Under the pieces are notes generated by a model. The model searched no databases, was not told the origin of the DNA, and worked only from the letters and a program-made list of their open reading frames with translations. Position numbers and translations under genes: made by a program. This document shows, piece after piece, positions 52,106-60,681 of a stretch of 64,000 nucleotides of DNA (the stretch's first letter is position 1; every line of letters begins with the position of its first letter). The DNA lies in assembly GCF_001999905.1 (NCBI RefSeq), contig NZ_CP019640.1, positions 3,266,001 to 3,330,000 on the forward strand, read 5' to 3'. The DNA is from Planococcus lenghuensis. GTDB lineage: Bacteria > Bacillota > Bacilli > Bacillales_A > Planococcaceae.

Positions 52106-52417
52106 TTGGAAGAGAAAGTGCTCCGTAAACTCTTTCTCGGATTCATTCATATCCATATTCTTCATCATGCAAAAGAAGAACCGATCTACGGATCTTGGAT
52201 GCTCGATGAATTACGGCAGCATGGGTATGAAATGAGCGCAGGAACCCTATATCCCATCCTTCATGGAATGGAAGCGGATGGCTTGCTGACAAAAGAAGAA
52301 AAGAACATCAGCGGAAAGATCAGGAAGTACTACACGATCACCGAAAAAGGTGACATGATCCTGATGGAAGCACGAAAAAAAGCGTACGAACTTTTCAAGG
52401 AAATCAAAGATGAATAA
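52106..52417 (+). CDS. PadR family transcriptional regulator
   Basis: Winged-helix repressor of 103 residues. The PadR core is recognisable: GSWMLDELRQHGYEMSAGTLYPILHGMEADGLL near residues 28-60 (two blocks) and the wing GKIRKYYTITEKG near 72. The start is TTG at 52106 with AAGGAGG eight bases upstream. It precedes and nearly overlaps chrA, so it probably controls the chromate transporter gene; an inverted repeat covers its promoter. Confidence 0.92.
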   Translation: MEEKVLRKLFLGFIHIHILHHAKEEPIYGSWMLDELRQHGYEMSAGTLYPILHGMEADGLLTKEEKNISGKIRKYYTITEKGDMILMEARKKAYELFKEIKDE

Positions 52418-52430
52418 TAAGGAGAATGAC

Positions 52431-53627
52431 ATGGCACCACACGAACCGAAAAGCGCTCTTAAAGCCTTGCTGGAGATTCTAATGGTTTCCACCCGGCTCG
52501 GGTTCACTTCGTTTGGCGGACCGATCGCTCACCTGGGTTACTTCCATGATGAGTATATCCGAAAAAGAAAATGGCTGGATGAAAAGAGTTACGCAGATCT
52601 GATAGCGCTCTGTCAATTCCTGCCGGGGCCCGCTAGCAGTCAAGTCGGAATCGGCATCGGCGTGATGAGGGCCGGGGTGCTGGGCGGGATTGTTTCCTTC
52701 ATCGGCTTCACCCTCCCTTCTGTTATCGCCCTTATTTTGTTTGCTGTTCTCTTACGGGAGTTCGACGTGGGGGAGTCCGGGTGGATCCATGGATTGAAGA
52801 TTGTGGCTGTGGTGGTTGTGGCCCATGCAATTTTAGGCATGGCGCCAAAATTGGCACCCGATTTGAAACGGAAAATGCTGGCGCTGTTTGCGGTGGTCAT
52901 CACGTTGCTGTGGCAAACGACATTTTCACAAGTCAGTGTCATCCTGTTTGCAGCGCTTGTGGGCTTTTGGCTGTTCCGGAACCAGCCGGAACAGGAGGAC
53001 TCGCATATTAAAGTGCCCATCTCGCGCCGGTTTGCAGCCGGATGCCTGGTCCTGTTCTTCGGTCTCCTCTTCCTGCTGCCGATTGCAGCGGAAGCAACGG
53101 CATGGGGCTGGCTTGCCCGGTTCGACAGCTTCTACCGCTCGGGCTCGCTCGTATTTGGTGGCGGGCATGTGGTTTTGCCGCTATTGGAACGTGAATTTGT
53201 ACCGACCGGCTGGATGACGGAAGAAGCATTCCTGGCCGGATACGGAGCGGCGCAGGCGGTGCCGGGGCCTTTGTTTACATTTGCAGCATATTTAGGAGCT
53301 GTCATGGGCGGCTGGACAGGCGGCCTGCTCGGAGCCGCTGCGATCTTCCTGCCGGCATTCCTGTTGATTTTTGGGACGCTTCCATTTTGGGGTGCTCTGC
53401 GCGGCAATTCAAAAGTCAGAGGTGCCTTGCTTGGCGTGAATGCTGCAGTACTTGGCATTCTGATTGCCGCTTTTTATGACCCGATCTGGACCAGCTCGAT
53501 TTTTGCGCCGCCCGATTTTGCGTTCGCTGCCATTCTGTTCAGCATGCTGGTCTACTGGAAACTGCCGCCTTGGGTTGTGGTTTTGACTGGTGCAGCAGGC
53601 GGTGCGCTTTTAGGGTTACTTTATTAA
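52431..53627 (+). CDS. chrA: Chromate transporter, two-domain ChrA
   Basis: Membrane exporter of chromate of the CHR family, about 398 residues with two homologous halves. Half one begins STRLGFTSFGGPIAHLGYF near residue 18 and has LCQFLPGPASSQVGIGIG near 62; half two has GSLVFGGGHVVLPLLE near 235 and GYGAAQAVPGPLFTFAAYLG near 265. These PGP motifs define the family. The ATG at 52431 follows AAGGAG; the in-frame ATG at 52410, overlapping the padR stop, is an alternative start with a weaker site. Confidence 0.93.
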   Translation: MAPHEPKSALKALLEILMVSTRLGFTSFGGPIAHLGYFHDEYIRKRKWLDEKSYADLIALCQFLPGPASSQVGIGIGVMRAGVLGGIVSFIGFTLPSVIALILFAVLLREFDVGESGWIHGLKIVAVVVVAHAILGMAPKLAPDLKRKMLALFAVVITLLWQTTFSQVSVILFAALVGFWLFRNQPEQEDSHIKVPISRRFAAGCLVLFFGLLFLLPIAAEATAWGWLARFDSFYRSGSLVFGGGHVVLPLLEREFVPTGWMTEEAFLAGYGAAQAVPGPLFTFAAYLGAVMGGWTGGLLGAAAIFLPAFLLIFGTLPFWGALRGNSKVRGALLGVNAAVLGILIAAFYDPIWTSSIFAPPDFAFAAILFSMLVYWKLPPWVVVLTGAAGGALLGLLY

Positions 53628-53637
53628 ATTGATGAAA

Positions 53638-53674
53638 ACAAAAGGCTGCCACAGACTTGGCAGCCTTTTGTCCT
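53638..53674 (+). terminator. Terminator after chrA
   Basis: Stem aaaaggctgcca / tggcagcctttt followed by GTCCTGG; the T-run lies within the 3' arm. Confidence 0.85.
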
Positions 53675-53876
53675 GGTCGTTAAATATATCGGCAAACTTA
53701 TGATTCCCAGTCTTTTATTCAGTTGCCGATTACAGCACCGCGCATAACAGCGAGCAGTAAAGAGCTTCATCGGTGGACCATGATTTTCGCTTTCATATCA
53801 ATCATACCGGATCGGCCGAAGACAACCCGGCAGTTTTTCTTTATGCTGAATGAGGGAATGTCAGGAGGAGAACTTC

Positions 53877-54491
53877 GTGGAACCGTTACTTCATGGAATT
53901 GTATTAGCGTTCGGCCTGATTCTGCCTTTGGGAGTCCAGAACGTCTTCATCTTCAATCAAGGCGCAACTCATCCGAAATTTACATACGCATTGCCCGCCG
54001 TCATAACGGCTGCCCTTTGCGACACCTTGCTCATTGCCCTGGCTGTCACGGGCGTCTCGGTTGTCGTTCTCAACTTCGATTGGCTGAGAACCGCCTTATT
54101 TCTCATAGGCTTTATTTTTCTAACGTATATGGGCTGGGTCATGTGGCGGACAACCCCTGAAACAAGTTCGAACCAGCAGGCCCGCCGCTTATCCGCCAGA
54201 CAACAGATCCTGTTTGCGGCATCCGTTTCGCTGCTGAATCCCCATGCCATCATGGACATCATCGGCGTCATCGGCACGAGTTCACTCGTCTATACCGGTG
54301 ATGAGAAATGGATCTTCACAGCTGCGGTGATCGGCGTCTCCTGGATCTGGTTCATTTCTTTGGCGGTCGCGGGAAGAAAGATCGGTCAATTCGATACGAG
54401 CGGCAAGCTGTTAAAACGGATCAACCAATTATCGGCACTGATTGTCTGGGCGATGGCGTTGTTCATTTTAGCTCAGTTATTTTCTGTTTGA
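53877..54491 (+). CDS. LysE/ArgO family amino acid exporter
   Basis: Membrane exporter of 204 residues with five to six hydrophobic helices. The signature LILPLGVQNVFIFNQGA near residue 14 and SVSLLNPHAIMDIIGVIG near 115 are typical of LysE/ArgO, which export lysine or arginine. The GTG at 53877 lies six bases after GGAGGAGAA; upstream in-frame codons lack a site. It is closer to true LysE/ArgO than the RhtB-like gene at 14.4 kb. Confidence 0.9.
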   Translation: MEPLLHGIVLAFGLILPLGVQNVFIFNQGATHPKFTYALPAVITAALCDTLLIALAVTGVSVVVLNFDWLRTALFLIGFIFLTYMGWVMWRTTPETSSNQQARRLSARQQILFAASVSLLNPHAIMDIIGVIGTSSLVYTGDEKWIFTAAVIGVSWIWFISLAVAGRKIGQFDTSGKLLKRINQLSALIVWAMALFILAQLFSV

Positions 54492-54525
54492 GGAAAAATG
54501 AAAGGCAGCCAACAGAAAACCAAAA

Positions 54526-54573
54526 TGCAGGCAACTGATCAGGAATTTGATCAGCGGCCTGCGTTTTTTCACT
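54526..54573 (+). terminator. Terminator between convergent lysE and czcD
   Basis: Stem gcaggc-ctgatcag / ctgatcag-gcctgc (with bulges) followed by GTTTTTTC on the plus strand. Confidence 0.8.
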
Positions 54574-55520
54574 TAATGCTGATGGTCATGCCCAGCAGCG
54601 GAATCATCGGAACCCAGTTCGCAAAGAAGCGATTCTTCATGTGGGTGGTCATCACTTTCCATCTGGATCGTCGCGTGACCGATGTTTTTCTCCAGCAGCT
54701 TCTGTCCGATCAGCTGTACAAGCTGTTCACTTTCACGGATGGAGAGGTTCCCGTCCACTACAGCATGACAGGAAAGGGCATTCTGACCGCTTGTAATGCT
54801 CCATACATGCAGGTCATGGACGCCGGTTACGCCCTGTATGCTTTCGACGGTCTTTTTCACGTCACCAAGGTCCACGTTCTGCGGTGTCCCTTCCATGAGG
54901 ACATGAAGTGAATCTTTTGTGACCCGCCAACCGCTGATCAGTACGAGCATAGCTACGATGACACTCGCCAGCGGGTCGGCCCAGCCCCAGCTGAAGAACA
55001 TAATCAGGAGCGCCGCGATGATGGCTCCCACTGAACCGAGCAGGTCACCCAACACATGCAGGAATGCCGCCCGGACATTCAGATTGTCTTTCGTATCGCC
55101 GCTCCGGTTCAAGATCCAGGCAACCACAAGGTTAACAATCAGCCCGATAACCGCAATCACCAGCATGCCGCCGGATGCCACTTCCGGCGGATCCGCAAAC
55201 CGGTGATACGCCTCATAGAAAATATAGATTGAGATCAGCGTCAGCGTGACGCCATTGAAAAGAGCAGCCAGCACTTCAAACCGCTTATAGCCATAGGTTT
55301 TACTGGCATCCGCCGCTTTCTCGCCCATGACAAATGCGGCCACCCCGACACCGAGCGAAACGGAATCGCTCAGCATGTGGCCGGCGTCTGCAAGCAACGC
55401 CAGGCTGTTCGTAAGCCAGCCGCCGATCGCTTCGACGATCATGTAACTGGTCGTGATGATAAATCCGATCATCAATGCTTTTTTGTTCGCATTATGGGTA
55501 TGCGAATGTCCTGCGCCCAT
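54573..55520 (-). CDS. czcD: Cation diffusion facilitator CzcD (zinc/cadmium/cobalt efflux)
   Basis: Membrane metal/proton antiporter of 315 residues. His-rich ends (MGAGHSHTHN and AGHDHQH) flank six helices; the transport-site residues are in LLADAGHMLSDS near 43 (His and Asp) and AFLHVLGDLLGS near 150 (His and Asp). The cytosolic C-terminal domain has VHDLHVWSITSGQNALSCH near 235. AGGAGGGATT precedes the ATG. It lies 66 bp after czrA, with a second operator-like palindrome in between. Confidence 0.95.
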   Translation of the reverse strand: MGAGHSHTHNANKKALMIGFIITTSYMIVEAIGGWLTNSLALLADAGHMLSDSVSLGVGVAAFVMGEKAADASKTYGYKRFEVLAALFNGVTLTLISIYIFYEAYHRFADPPEVASGGMLVIAVIGLIVNLVVAWILNRSGDTKDNLNVRAAFLHVLGDLLGSVGAIIAALLIMFFSWGWADPLASVIVAMLVLISGWRVTKDSLHVLMEGTPQNVDLGDVKKTVESIQGVTGVHDLHVWSITSGQNALSCHAVVDGNLSIRESEQLVQLIGQKLLEKNIGHATIQMESDDHPHEESLLCELGSDDSAAGHDHQH

Positions 55521-55542
55521 TTATAATCCCTCCTGCAGCCTT

Positions 55543-55562
55543 ATATTGATAAATGTTCATAT
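55543..55562. promoter_or_regulatory. Possible CzrA operator upstream of czcD
   Basis: Imperfect palindrome ATATTGATAAATGTTCATAT with TGA/TCA half-sites at the spacing typical of ArsR/CzrA operators. It lies 23 bp before the czcD start codon. Confidence 0.5.
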
Positions 55563-55586
55563 GACCATGTTTCATTTTTAAAAACG

Positions 55587-55916
55587 TCAGTCATGCTGGG
55601 CATGCTCAATCATCTGGTGCAGAACATCAACAACGTGCCGGTCAGCATGCGAATAAAAAATGGTCGTTCCCTGCCGCCGGCACTTGACCAGCTGGAAGTT
55701 TTTCAGCAGGCGAAGCTGATGGGAGACCGTAGACTGTTTTAAACCCAATGCTTCTGCAATCTGGTTCACTGCACATTCTCTGTGAAACAGCAGCGAGAGA
55801 ATGCGTAGACGCGTAGGATCACTGAGCGCTTTGAACAGCTGCGATACACGTTCAACGGTTTCCGCGTCCATGTCAAGCGGTCCCCGTCGGCCGGCCGTCA
55901 TCGTTCTTTCTTCCAT
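55587..55916 (-). CDS. czrA: ArsR-family zinc-responsive repressor CzrA
   Basis: Metal-sensing winged-helix repressor of about 109 residues. The DNA-binding part is [23 protein letters not shown] near residues 48-70 (two blocks). The C-terminal helix [18 protein letters not shown] holds the Asp, His, His and His of the alpha-5 zinc site found in CzrA/SmtB, and the alpha-3N cysteine site of cadmium sensors is absent. The ATG at 55916 follows GAGGGG. It precedes czcD in the same direction and should release it when zinc or cobalt binds. Confidence 0.92.
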   Translation of the reverse strand: MEERTMTAGRRGPLDMDAETVERVSQLFKALSDPTRLRILSLLFHRECAVNQIAEALGLKQSTVSHQLRLLKNFQLVKCRRQGTTIFYSHADRHVVDVLHQMIEHAQHD

Positions 55917-55935
55917 CTTCATCCCCTCGTTTTTC

Positions 55936-55953
55936 TTAAGGTACTGGCCTTAA
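55936..55953. promoter_or_regulatory. Inverted repeat upstream of czrA
   Basis: Perfect arms TTAAGG and CCTTAA with a 6-nt spacer, 20 bp before the czrA start. A possible binding site for CzrA or another regulator. Confidence 0.4.
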
Positions 55954-55992
55954 ATCCGGATCAACCATTTCCGTCAATATCTTTTACCCGCT

Positions 55993-57018
55993 TCAAAACA
56001 GGTTAAGCACCCATTTCAGAATGATGAAAATGTACAGGAGCAATAATGCATCAAGCAGCAGCACATTCCATAGTTTCAAACCAGAATGCTTGTTTTTCAG
56101 TACCATCAGCGAAAATGCGACCGGCATGAGTGTGACGAAGACCAGGTTGATCCAAAACAGCTGAAAATCATTGATGGGCGTTGTCACGAGTGCCAATGGC
56201 ACAAGACCCAGTGACAGCGTGATCGCTTTATCTCCGATGACGCTTGTACTCCCGGCTGTCGTCTGGCCGCTGCCGACGATTTTCCATGTCTTGAACACTT
56301 CCGGTGCCGTGCTCAAGGTCCCGGTGATGAAAATACCGCCAATAATTTGGGAGATGCCGATGGCGGAAATTACATTTTCAGCAGCTGTGACCGTAAAATA
56401 AGCACCTGCGATTAAGGCCACGGCTCCAAGCGCGGCCAGTTTAATCTGCTTTTTGCTCCATTTTACATCTTCTCCTTCTTTCCGGCCGCGCCAAAGTGCC
56501 TGGCCCAGAAACAGGAAAAACACGCCAAGCATGATCCAGCCGTCGACCGGCTGAAGTCCGCGCCAGCCCGGCGGCATGGTGAGTAGCGCGACGATGGCGA
56601 TAATAACAACATAAGGCAGCGCCAACACGGTTGCTGCCCGCTTGGACAGCGACAGCAAATGCTCCCGCAGATGCTCCTGATGCTTCCGCTCGAGTTCCTT
56701 CTGGTCCTCATCTTTTCCCTTTCCGCCGAATTTTTTACGGGAAGCGGCATATGCCACTGTCATGATCAGCGGGATGGCGATGATATTGGATCCGAGAAGT
56801 GTACCGAGACCGATATCGCCCGAGTTCCGGATTGCGCTGACCGTGCTGATCCCGACTTCGGGACTCGCTGTCAAAATAGCCAGCAGGCTCGCACCGGCCA
56901 CTTGTGTAATTCCCCATTGTCTGCGCACTTTTTTCAGCGGCTCAACCATCTGGTCGGCGCCCCATTTGGCGGCGTAAATAGCGACCAGCATGACGATTCC
57001 CCAAATCCATGGACTCAT
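55993..57018 (-). CDS. CaCA-type sodium/calcium exchanger
   Basis: Membrane cation/Ca antiporter of 341 residues with about ten helices in two halves joined by a charged loop (KKFGGKGKDEDQKELERKHQ near 125). The alpha-repeats are ILTASPEVGISTVSAIRNSGD near 50 (two blocks) and GTLSTAPEVFKTWKIVGSG near 235, each with the Ser-x-Pro-Glu type core. The ATG at 57018 follows GGGGGGAGA; the longer frame is trimmed. It lies between the zinc and arsenic genes; the transported ion is calcium by family, not proven. Confidence 0.85.
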   Translation of the reverse strand: MSPWIWGIVMLVAIYAAKWGADQMVEPLKKVRRQWGITQVAGASLLAILTASPEVGISTVSAIRNSGDIGLGTLLGSNIIAIPLIMTVAYAASRKKFGGKGKDEDQKELERKHQEHLREHLLSLSKRAATVLALPYVVIIAIVALLTMPPGWRGLQPVDGWIMLGVFFLFLGQALWRGRKEGEDVKWSKKQIKLAALGAVALIAGAYFTVTAAENVISAIGISQIIGGIFITGTLSTAPEVFKTWKIVGSGQTTAGSTSVIGDKAITLSLGLVPLALVTTPINDFQLFWINLVFVTLMPVAFSLMVLKNKHSGLKLWNVLLLDALLLLYIFIILKWVLNLF

Positions 57019-57133
57019 CCGCTCTCCCCCCATCTGTCTGGTTTGTTCCTCCTTTACCCTATATGGAAAGCGATATTTATCACTCGAACATCTTTTGTTG
57101 TTTTTCTGCAGCAATGCTAGAATTCTTCAAAGA

Positions 57134-57163
57134 AAAAAGAGCCCGGAAATCGGGCCCTTTTCA
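57134..57163 (-). terminator. Terminator of the ars operon
   Basis: Minus-strand stem gggcccgat / atttccgggctc followed by TTTTTTC. Confidence 0.85.
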
Positions 57164-57258
57164 TTCACAGCAAGTGAGCGCGCCAATCGGTATGGACGCG
57201 GACTGTCTGCCTTCAATTATGCACATGCGCAGTATTCCCGTCCGGTTCGCTTCCGCTG

Positions 57259-57678
57259 CTATTTCCCTGTGTCTTTAAACTGCCGGATCCGTTCCCCGAT
57301 GCCGTCGCGCACCTGCTGGAACACCGCCCATTTCTCTTCTTCGGTTCCTTCCGCTTTCGCCGGGTCCGGGAATCCCCAGTGATCACGCTTGACGTGAGGC
57401 GGTGTCATCGGGCATTTATCCGCCGCATCGCCGCAAAGCGTGATGGCAAATTCGGCATTGTTCAGGATGTCGGTATCAATGATATCCGATGACTGGTTCG
57501 AGATATCGATCCCGACTTCATTCATCGCCTTCACCGCTTTCGGGTTCAGGCCATGCGCTTCAATGCCGGCGCTGAGCACTTGCCACTCATCTCCAAGGAT
57601 TTCTTTGCCCCACCCTTCCGCCATCTGACTGCGGCAGGAATTACCTGTACACAGGAAGTAAATCGTCTTTTTCGTCAT
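57259..57678 (-). CDS. arsC: Arsenate reductase (thioredoxin-coupled)
   Basis: Reduces arsenate to arsenite, which ArsB then exports. It has 139 residues, like S. aureus and B. subtilis ArsC. The phosphatase-like P-loop CTGNSCRS holds Cys10 and Cys15, and the redox pair Cys82 and Cys89 is in [10 protein letters not shown]. The segment [18 protein letters not shown] near 100 binds and positions the catalytic Asp. AAAGGAGC precedes the ATG. Last gene of arsR-arsB-arsC, 21 bp after arsB. Confidence 0.96.
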   Translation of the reverse strand: MTKKTIYFLCTGNSCRSQMAEGWGKEILGDEWQVLSAGIEAHGLNPKAVKAMNEVGIDISNQSSDIIDTDILNNAEFAITLCGDAADKCPMTPPHVKRDHWGFPDPAKAEGTEEEKWAVFQQVRDGIGERIRQFKDTGK

Positions 57679-57699
57679 AACTAAACGCTCCTTTAGTAA

Positions 57700-58998
57700 T
57701 CATAGTATGAATGAAAGCCATAAATAGAGGCCGACAAGCGTGATGAACAGCGTCGGAATCGTCAGAATGATTCCGATCTTGAAGTAATAGCCCCAGGAAA
57801 TCTTGATGCCTTTCTGCGCAAGGACGTGCAGCCATAATAAGGTCGCAAGCGAGCCGATCGGCGTGATTTTCGGTCCGAGATCGGAGCCGATGACGTTGGC
57901 ATAAATGAGCGCCTCTTTGATCGGTCCTGTTACGCCGGAATCGGTGATGGCAAGTGCGTCGATCATAACGGTCGGCATATTGTTCATGACCGAAGACAGG
58001 ATTGCGGCAATGAAGCCCATGGAAATCGTCGCAACGAACATGCCCTGTCCTGCCGCTGATTCAATAACACTCGCCAGCATGTCGGTGAGTCCGACATTGC
58101 GGAGTCCGTACACGACGACATACATGCCGATCGAGAAGAACACCACCGCCCATGGCGCACCTTTGACAACCGTCATCGTTTCCACTGCATGGCTTCTGCG
58201 GGCCATCAGCAGGAAGAAGACCGCGACCACACCGGCGACAAGTGACACCGGGATGCCGAGCGGTTCGCTCAGGAAATACCCGGCGAGGAGAACGGCCAGA
58301 ACTGCCCAGGACAGCCGGAACATTTTCAAATCCTTGATGGCGTCTTTCGGTGCCTTCAGCTGATCCAAGTCGTAATTCGCCGGAATGTCTTTCCGGAAGT
58401 ATAAGTAAAGGACGATCAGACTTGCTCCGAGCGCAAAGAAATTCGGCACGATCATACGGGACGCGTATTCCGCGAAGCCGATGCCGAAGTAATCCGCCGA
58501 TACGATATTGACGAGGTTGCTGACAACAAGCGGCAGCGACGTCGTATCGGCGATAAACCCGCTCGCCATGATAAACGGAAACACCATCCGGTCCTCGAAT
58601 TTCAATGCCCGCACCATCGCCAATACGATCGGCGTCAGGATAAGCGCTGCTCCGTCATTGGCGAACAGTGCAGCGACGACTGCACCGAGCAATGTGACGA
58701 GCACGAACATCCGGACTCCGTTTCCTTTGGCAAGCCGCGCCATATGCAGCGCCGCCCATTCAAAGAAGCCGATTTCGTCCAAGATGAGTGAAATAAGGAT
58801 GATCGCGATGAATGCGAACGTTGCATTCCAGACGATATCGGCAACCGTGATGACATCATTCAAGTCGATGACACCGGCGATAAGCGCCAGAAGCGCTCCC
58901 GCCATGGCCGGCCAGCCGATTGACAGCCCTCTCGGCTGCCAGATCACAAAAACTAACGTAACGATAAAAATAACTGAAGCTGCAAATACTAAACCCAC
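57700..58998 (-). CDS. arsB: Arsenite efflux permease ArsB
   Basis: Arsenite/antimonite exporter of 432 residues with about eleven to twelve hydrophobic helices. [14 protein letters not shown] near 112 and [17 protein letters not shown] near 335 are the paired ArsB/NhaD signature loops, and [24 protein letters not shown] near 365 (two blocks) closes the second half. The GTG at 58998 follows GGAGGG by eight bases. It lies 15 bp downstream of arsR and is co-transcribed with it and arsC. Confidence 0.95.
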   Translation of the reverse strand: MGLVFAASVIFIVTLVFVIWQPRGLSIGWPAMAGALLALIAGVIDLNDVITVADIVWNATFAFIAIILISLILDEIGFFEWAALHMARLAKGNGVRMFVLVTLLGAVVAALFANDGAALILTPIVLAMVRALKFEDRMVFPFIMASGFIADTTSLPLVVSNLVNIVSADYFGIGFAEYASRMIVPNFFALGASLIVLYLYFRKDIPANYDLDQLKAPKDAIKDLKMFRLSWAVLAVLLAGYFLSEPLGIPVSLVAGVVAVFFLLMARRSHAVETMTVVKGAPWAVVFFSIGMYVVVYGLRNVGLTDMLASVIESAAGQGMFVATISMGFIAAILSSVMNNMPTVMIDALAITDSGVTGPIKEALIYANVIGSDLGPKITPIGSLATLLWLHVLAQKGIKISWGYYFKIGIILTIPTLFITLVGLYLWLSFIL

Positions 58999-59013
58999 TG
59001 ACTGAACCCTCCG

Positions 59014-59364
59014 CTACTCACAAATAATCCGTAATCCTTGTTTCTCCAATTCCTTGATGCGCTCATTCTGATCCGGGATGAAATTCAGGATGCTTTGCAC
59101 CAGCTCAACCATGTCGCTGTTCCGGTTCAGTGAATAAAAGATCCACTGTCCTTTCCGGTTTTCCTTCACAAGGCCGATGTCTTTCAATTTCCGGAGATGC
59201 TGGCTGATGGCCGACTGGCTGATATCAAAAATCTCCACGAATTCACACACGCAGCAATCGTTCTGCTCGAGCAGTTTCATCATGGACAACCGGGTTTTGT
59301 CGCCCAGCAGTTTCAGCACCACACCGGCTTTTTCCACTTCTATTTCCCTGGATTTAACTTTCAT
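59014..59364 (-). CDS. arsR: ArsR family arsenite-responsive repressor
   Basis: Winged-helix repressor of 116 residues controlling the ars operon. The sensor cysteines are in NDCCVCEFV (Cys37, Cys38, Cys40), the classic ELCVCDL-type arsenite site, just before the recognition helix FDISQSAISQHLRKLKDIG. The wing is KENRKGQWIFYSL. The ATG at 59364 follows GAGGTGA; GTG codons further upstream are alternatives. The AT-rich palindrome GAATTttcAATTC near 59409 may be part of its operator. Confidence 0.94.
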   Translation of the reverse strand: MKVKSREIEVEKAGVVLKLLGDKTRLSMMKLLEQNDCCVCEFVEIFDISQSAISQHLRKLKDIGLVKENRKGQWIFYSLNRNSDMVELVQSILNFIPDQNERIKELEKQGLRIICE

Positions 59365-59394
59365 CTGCCCGTTCACCTCAATCACCTCAAAGTG

Positions 59395-59878
59395 AGTTCA
59401 ATCACTGAATTTTCAATTCATCGAATCTTTCTGTTCTGCTTCAAAGCCTTTAACAGTGTATCAGCATATGCTTATATGTTCAATGGTGATTTTCCCTTTT
59501 TAATTGTTTAGATGAGGCTTTCGATTATTCAGGGATCATTCCGCAACTGATTCGCAGACTATATTGGACAGCGGATGTCACTTAGAAAGGCGAAAATTCT
59601 TCTACCTTTGACCATTCCTTATGAAGGTTCATTTATCATCTTCCGACAGAAGATGCCCACTTCAATTCGTGCAGTGCATCAGCCGGAAGTAAGTGAGCGA
59701 TGTATGTCCGCATGTATAAGCCTGAGGAATCTTCTCGGCAGAAATGATAAAATGCAGCTCAGGGGAAGCAGCCGCTTAATTGGCGTATCAATATTTGTCC
59801 TCATCACAACGTAAAAGAGCTCACCTGAAACCAGGTAAGCTCTTTCGCATGCTTCATAACCAGTCAATTATTCTCGTC
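59395..59878. other. Intergenic region between arsR and the DUF1541 gene
   Basis: About 480 bp. The end near arsR should contain its promoter and operator; a frame of 79 codons from 59575 lacks a ribosome binding site and is rejected. A bidirectional hairpin at 59816-59850 ends the region. Confidence 0.5.
59816..59850. terminator. Terminator after the DUF1541 gene
   Basis: Stem aaagagct-acctg / caggt-agctctttt with T-runs on both strands, 30 bp after the DUF1541 stop codon. Confidence 0.85.
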
Positions 59879-60499
59879 TTACTCGGCCGATAATTCGTCT
59901 CCCGTTACCCACATATGATTCATGACTTCTTCTCCCGATGATGTAACATAATCAATCGTGTAGACCGTCGTTTCCTCAACTGTATCGATTGTTGCCGCTG
60001 CTCCTGCCATGCCAGCCATGTGGTCAGCAATCACAGTCACTTCTGTTCCCGGTTCCAGCGGCTCCGGGCCCGGGTTCTCAAGTTCCTCATGGACAACCCA
60101 TTTATGGTTTTCAACCGGGTTCCCGTCTTCCGGCGTATAGGAGATGGAGTAGACAGCCGTATCATATGCACCGGATATGGTCGCTTCCACCCCCTGCATT
60201 CCCATCAGGTGATCAGTTTCCACGAAGACTTGGCTTCCGACTTCAAATGCGGGATCCACTGCCGCCTGCAGACCTTCCGGCAGCTCAGCTGAACCTGAAT
60301 GATCCATTCCCTCATGTGCGTCTTCAGCCATTCCCATATCTTCAGCCGGATCTTTTTCCATGTCCATCCCTTCATGGGAACCGTCTTCCATGTCCATGCC
60401 GAGCGACCCTTCCGCTTCTTCCGGTGCCTCTGAACACGCCGCTAAGGATAAAACGAATACAGTTGCGGTCATTCCCGCTGATACTTTTCGGTTAATCAT
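59879..60499 (-). CDS. YdhK-like lipoprotein with two DUF1541 repeats and Met/His-rich linker
   Basis: Exported lipoprotein of 206 residues. The lipobox VLSLAAC puts the lipid Cys near 22. Residues 30-70 are rich in Met, His, Asp and Glu (HEGMDMEKDPAEDMGMAEDA), as in metal-binding periplasmic proteins. Two DUF1541 repeats follow: FVETDHLMGMQGVEATI near 95 and VIADHMAGMAGAAATI near 160, each with an H-M-x-G-M core and a later NH-W motif. The role is unknown; a copper- or metal-handling function is inferred from composition and neighbours. The ATG at 60499 follows AGAGGGA. Confidence 0.85.
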   Translation of the reverse strand: MINRKVSAGMTATVFVLSLAACSEAPEEAEGSLGMDMEDGSHEGMDMEKDPAEDMGMAEDAHEGMDHSGSAELPEGLQAAVDPAFEVGSQVFVETDHLMGMQGVEATISGAYDTAVYSISYTPEDGNPVENHKWVVHEELENPGPEPLEPGTEVTVIADHMAGMAGAAATIDTVEETTVYTIDYVTSSGEEVMNHMWVTGDELSAE

Positions 60500-60629
60500 A
60501 CTAATCCCTCTTCTTTCATAATAGCTTGTACTCAGTATAAGCGAAATCCTCGCATTTGTTGTGCAGAAACTATGGTATTTCCGTGACACAGAAATTCTAT
60601 TTACTCTTTGAAGCAAAAGATGGTAAATG

Positions 60630-60664
60630 ATCAAAAAAATGACGACATTTTCATGCCGTCATAT
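60630..60664 (-). terminator. Terminator after the Rieske oxidoreductase gene
   Basis: Minus-strand stem atgacggcat / atgtcgtcat followed by TTTTTTG. Confidence 0.85.
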
Positions 60665-60681
60665 ATTTCAACATCGGCTTC

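Noticed and set aside
59575-59814. 79-codon plus-strand frame between arsR and the DUF1541 gene
   Set aside because: No clear ribosome binding site or recognisable features, so not called.
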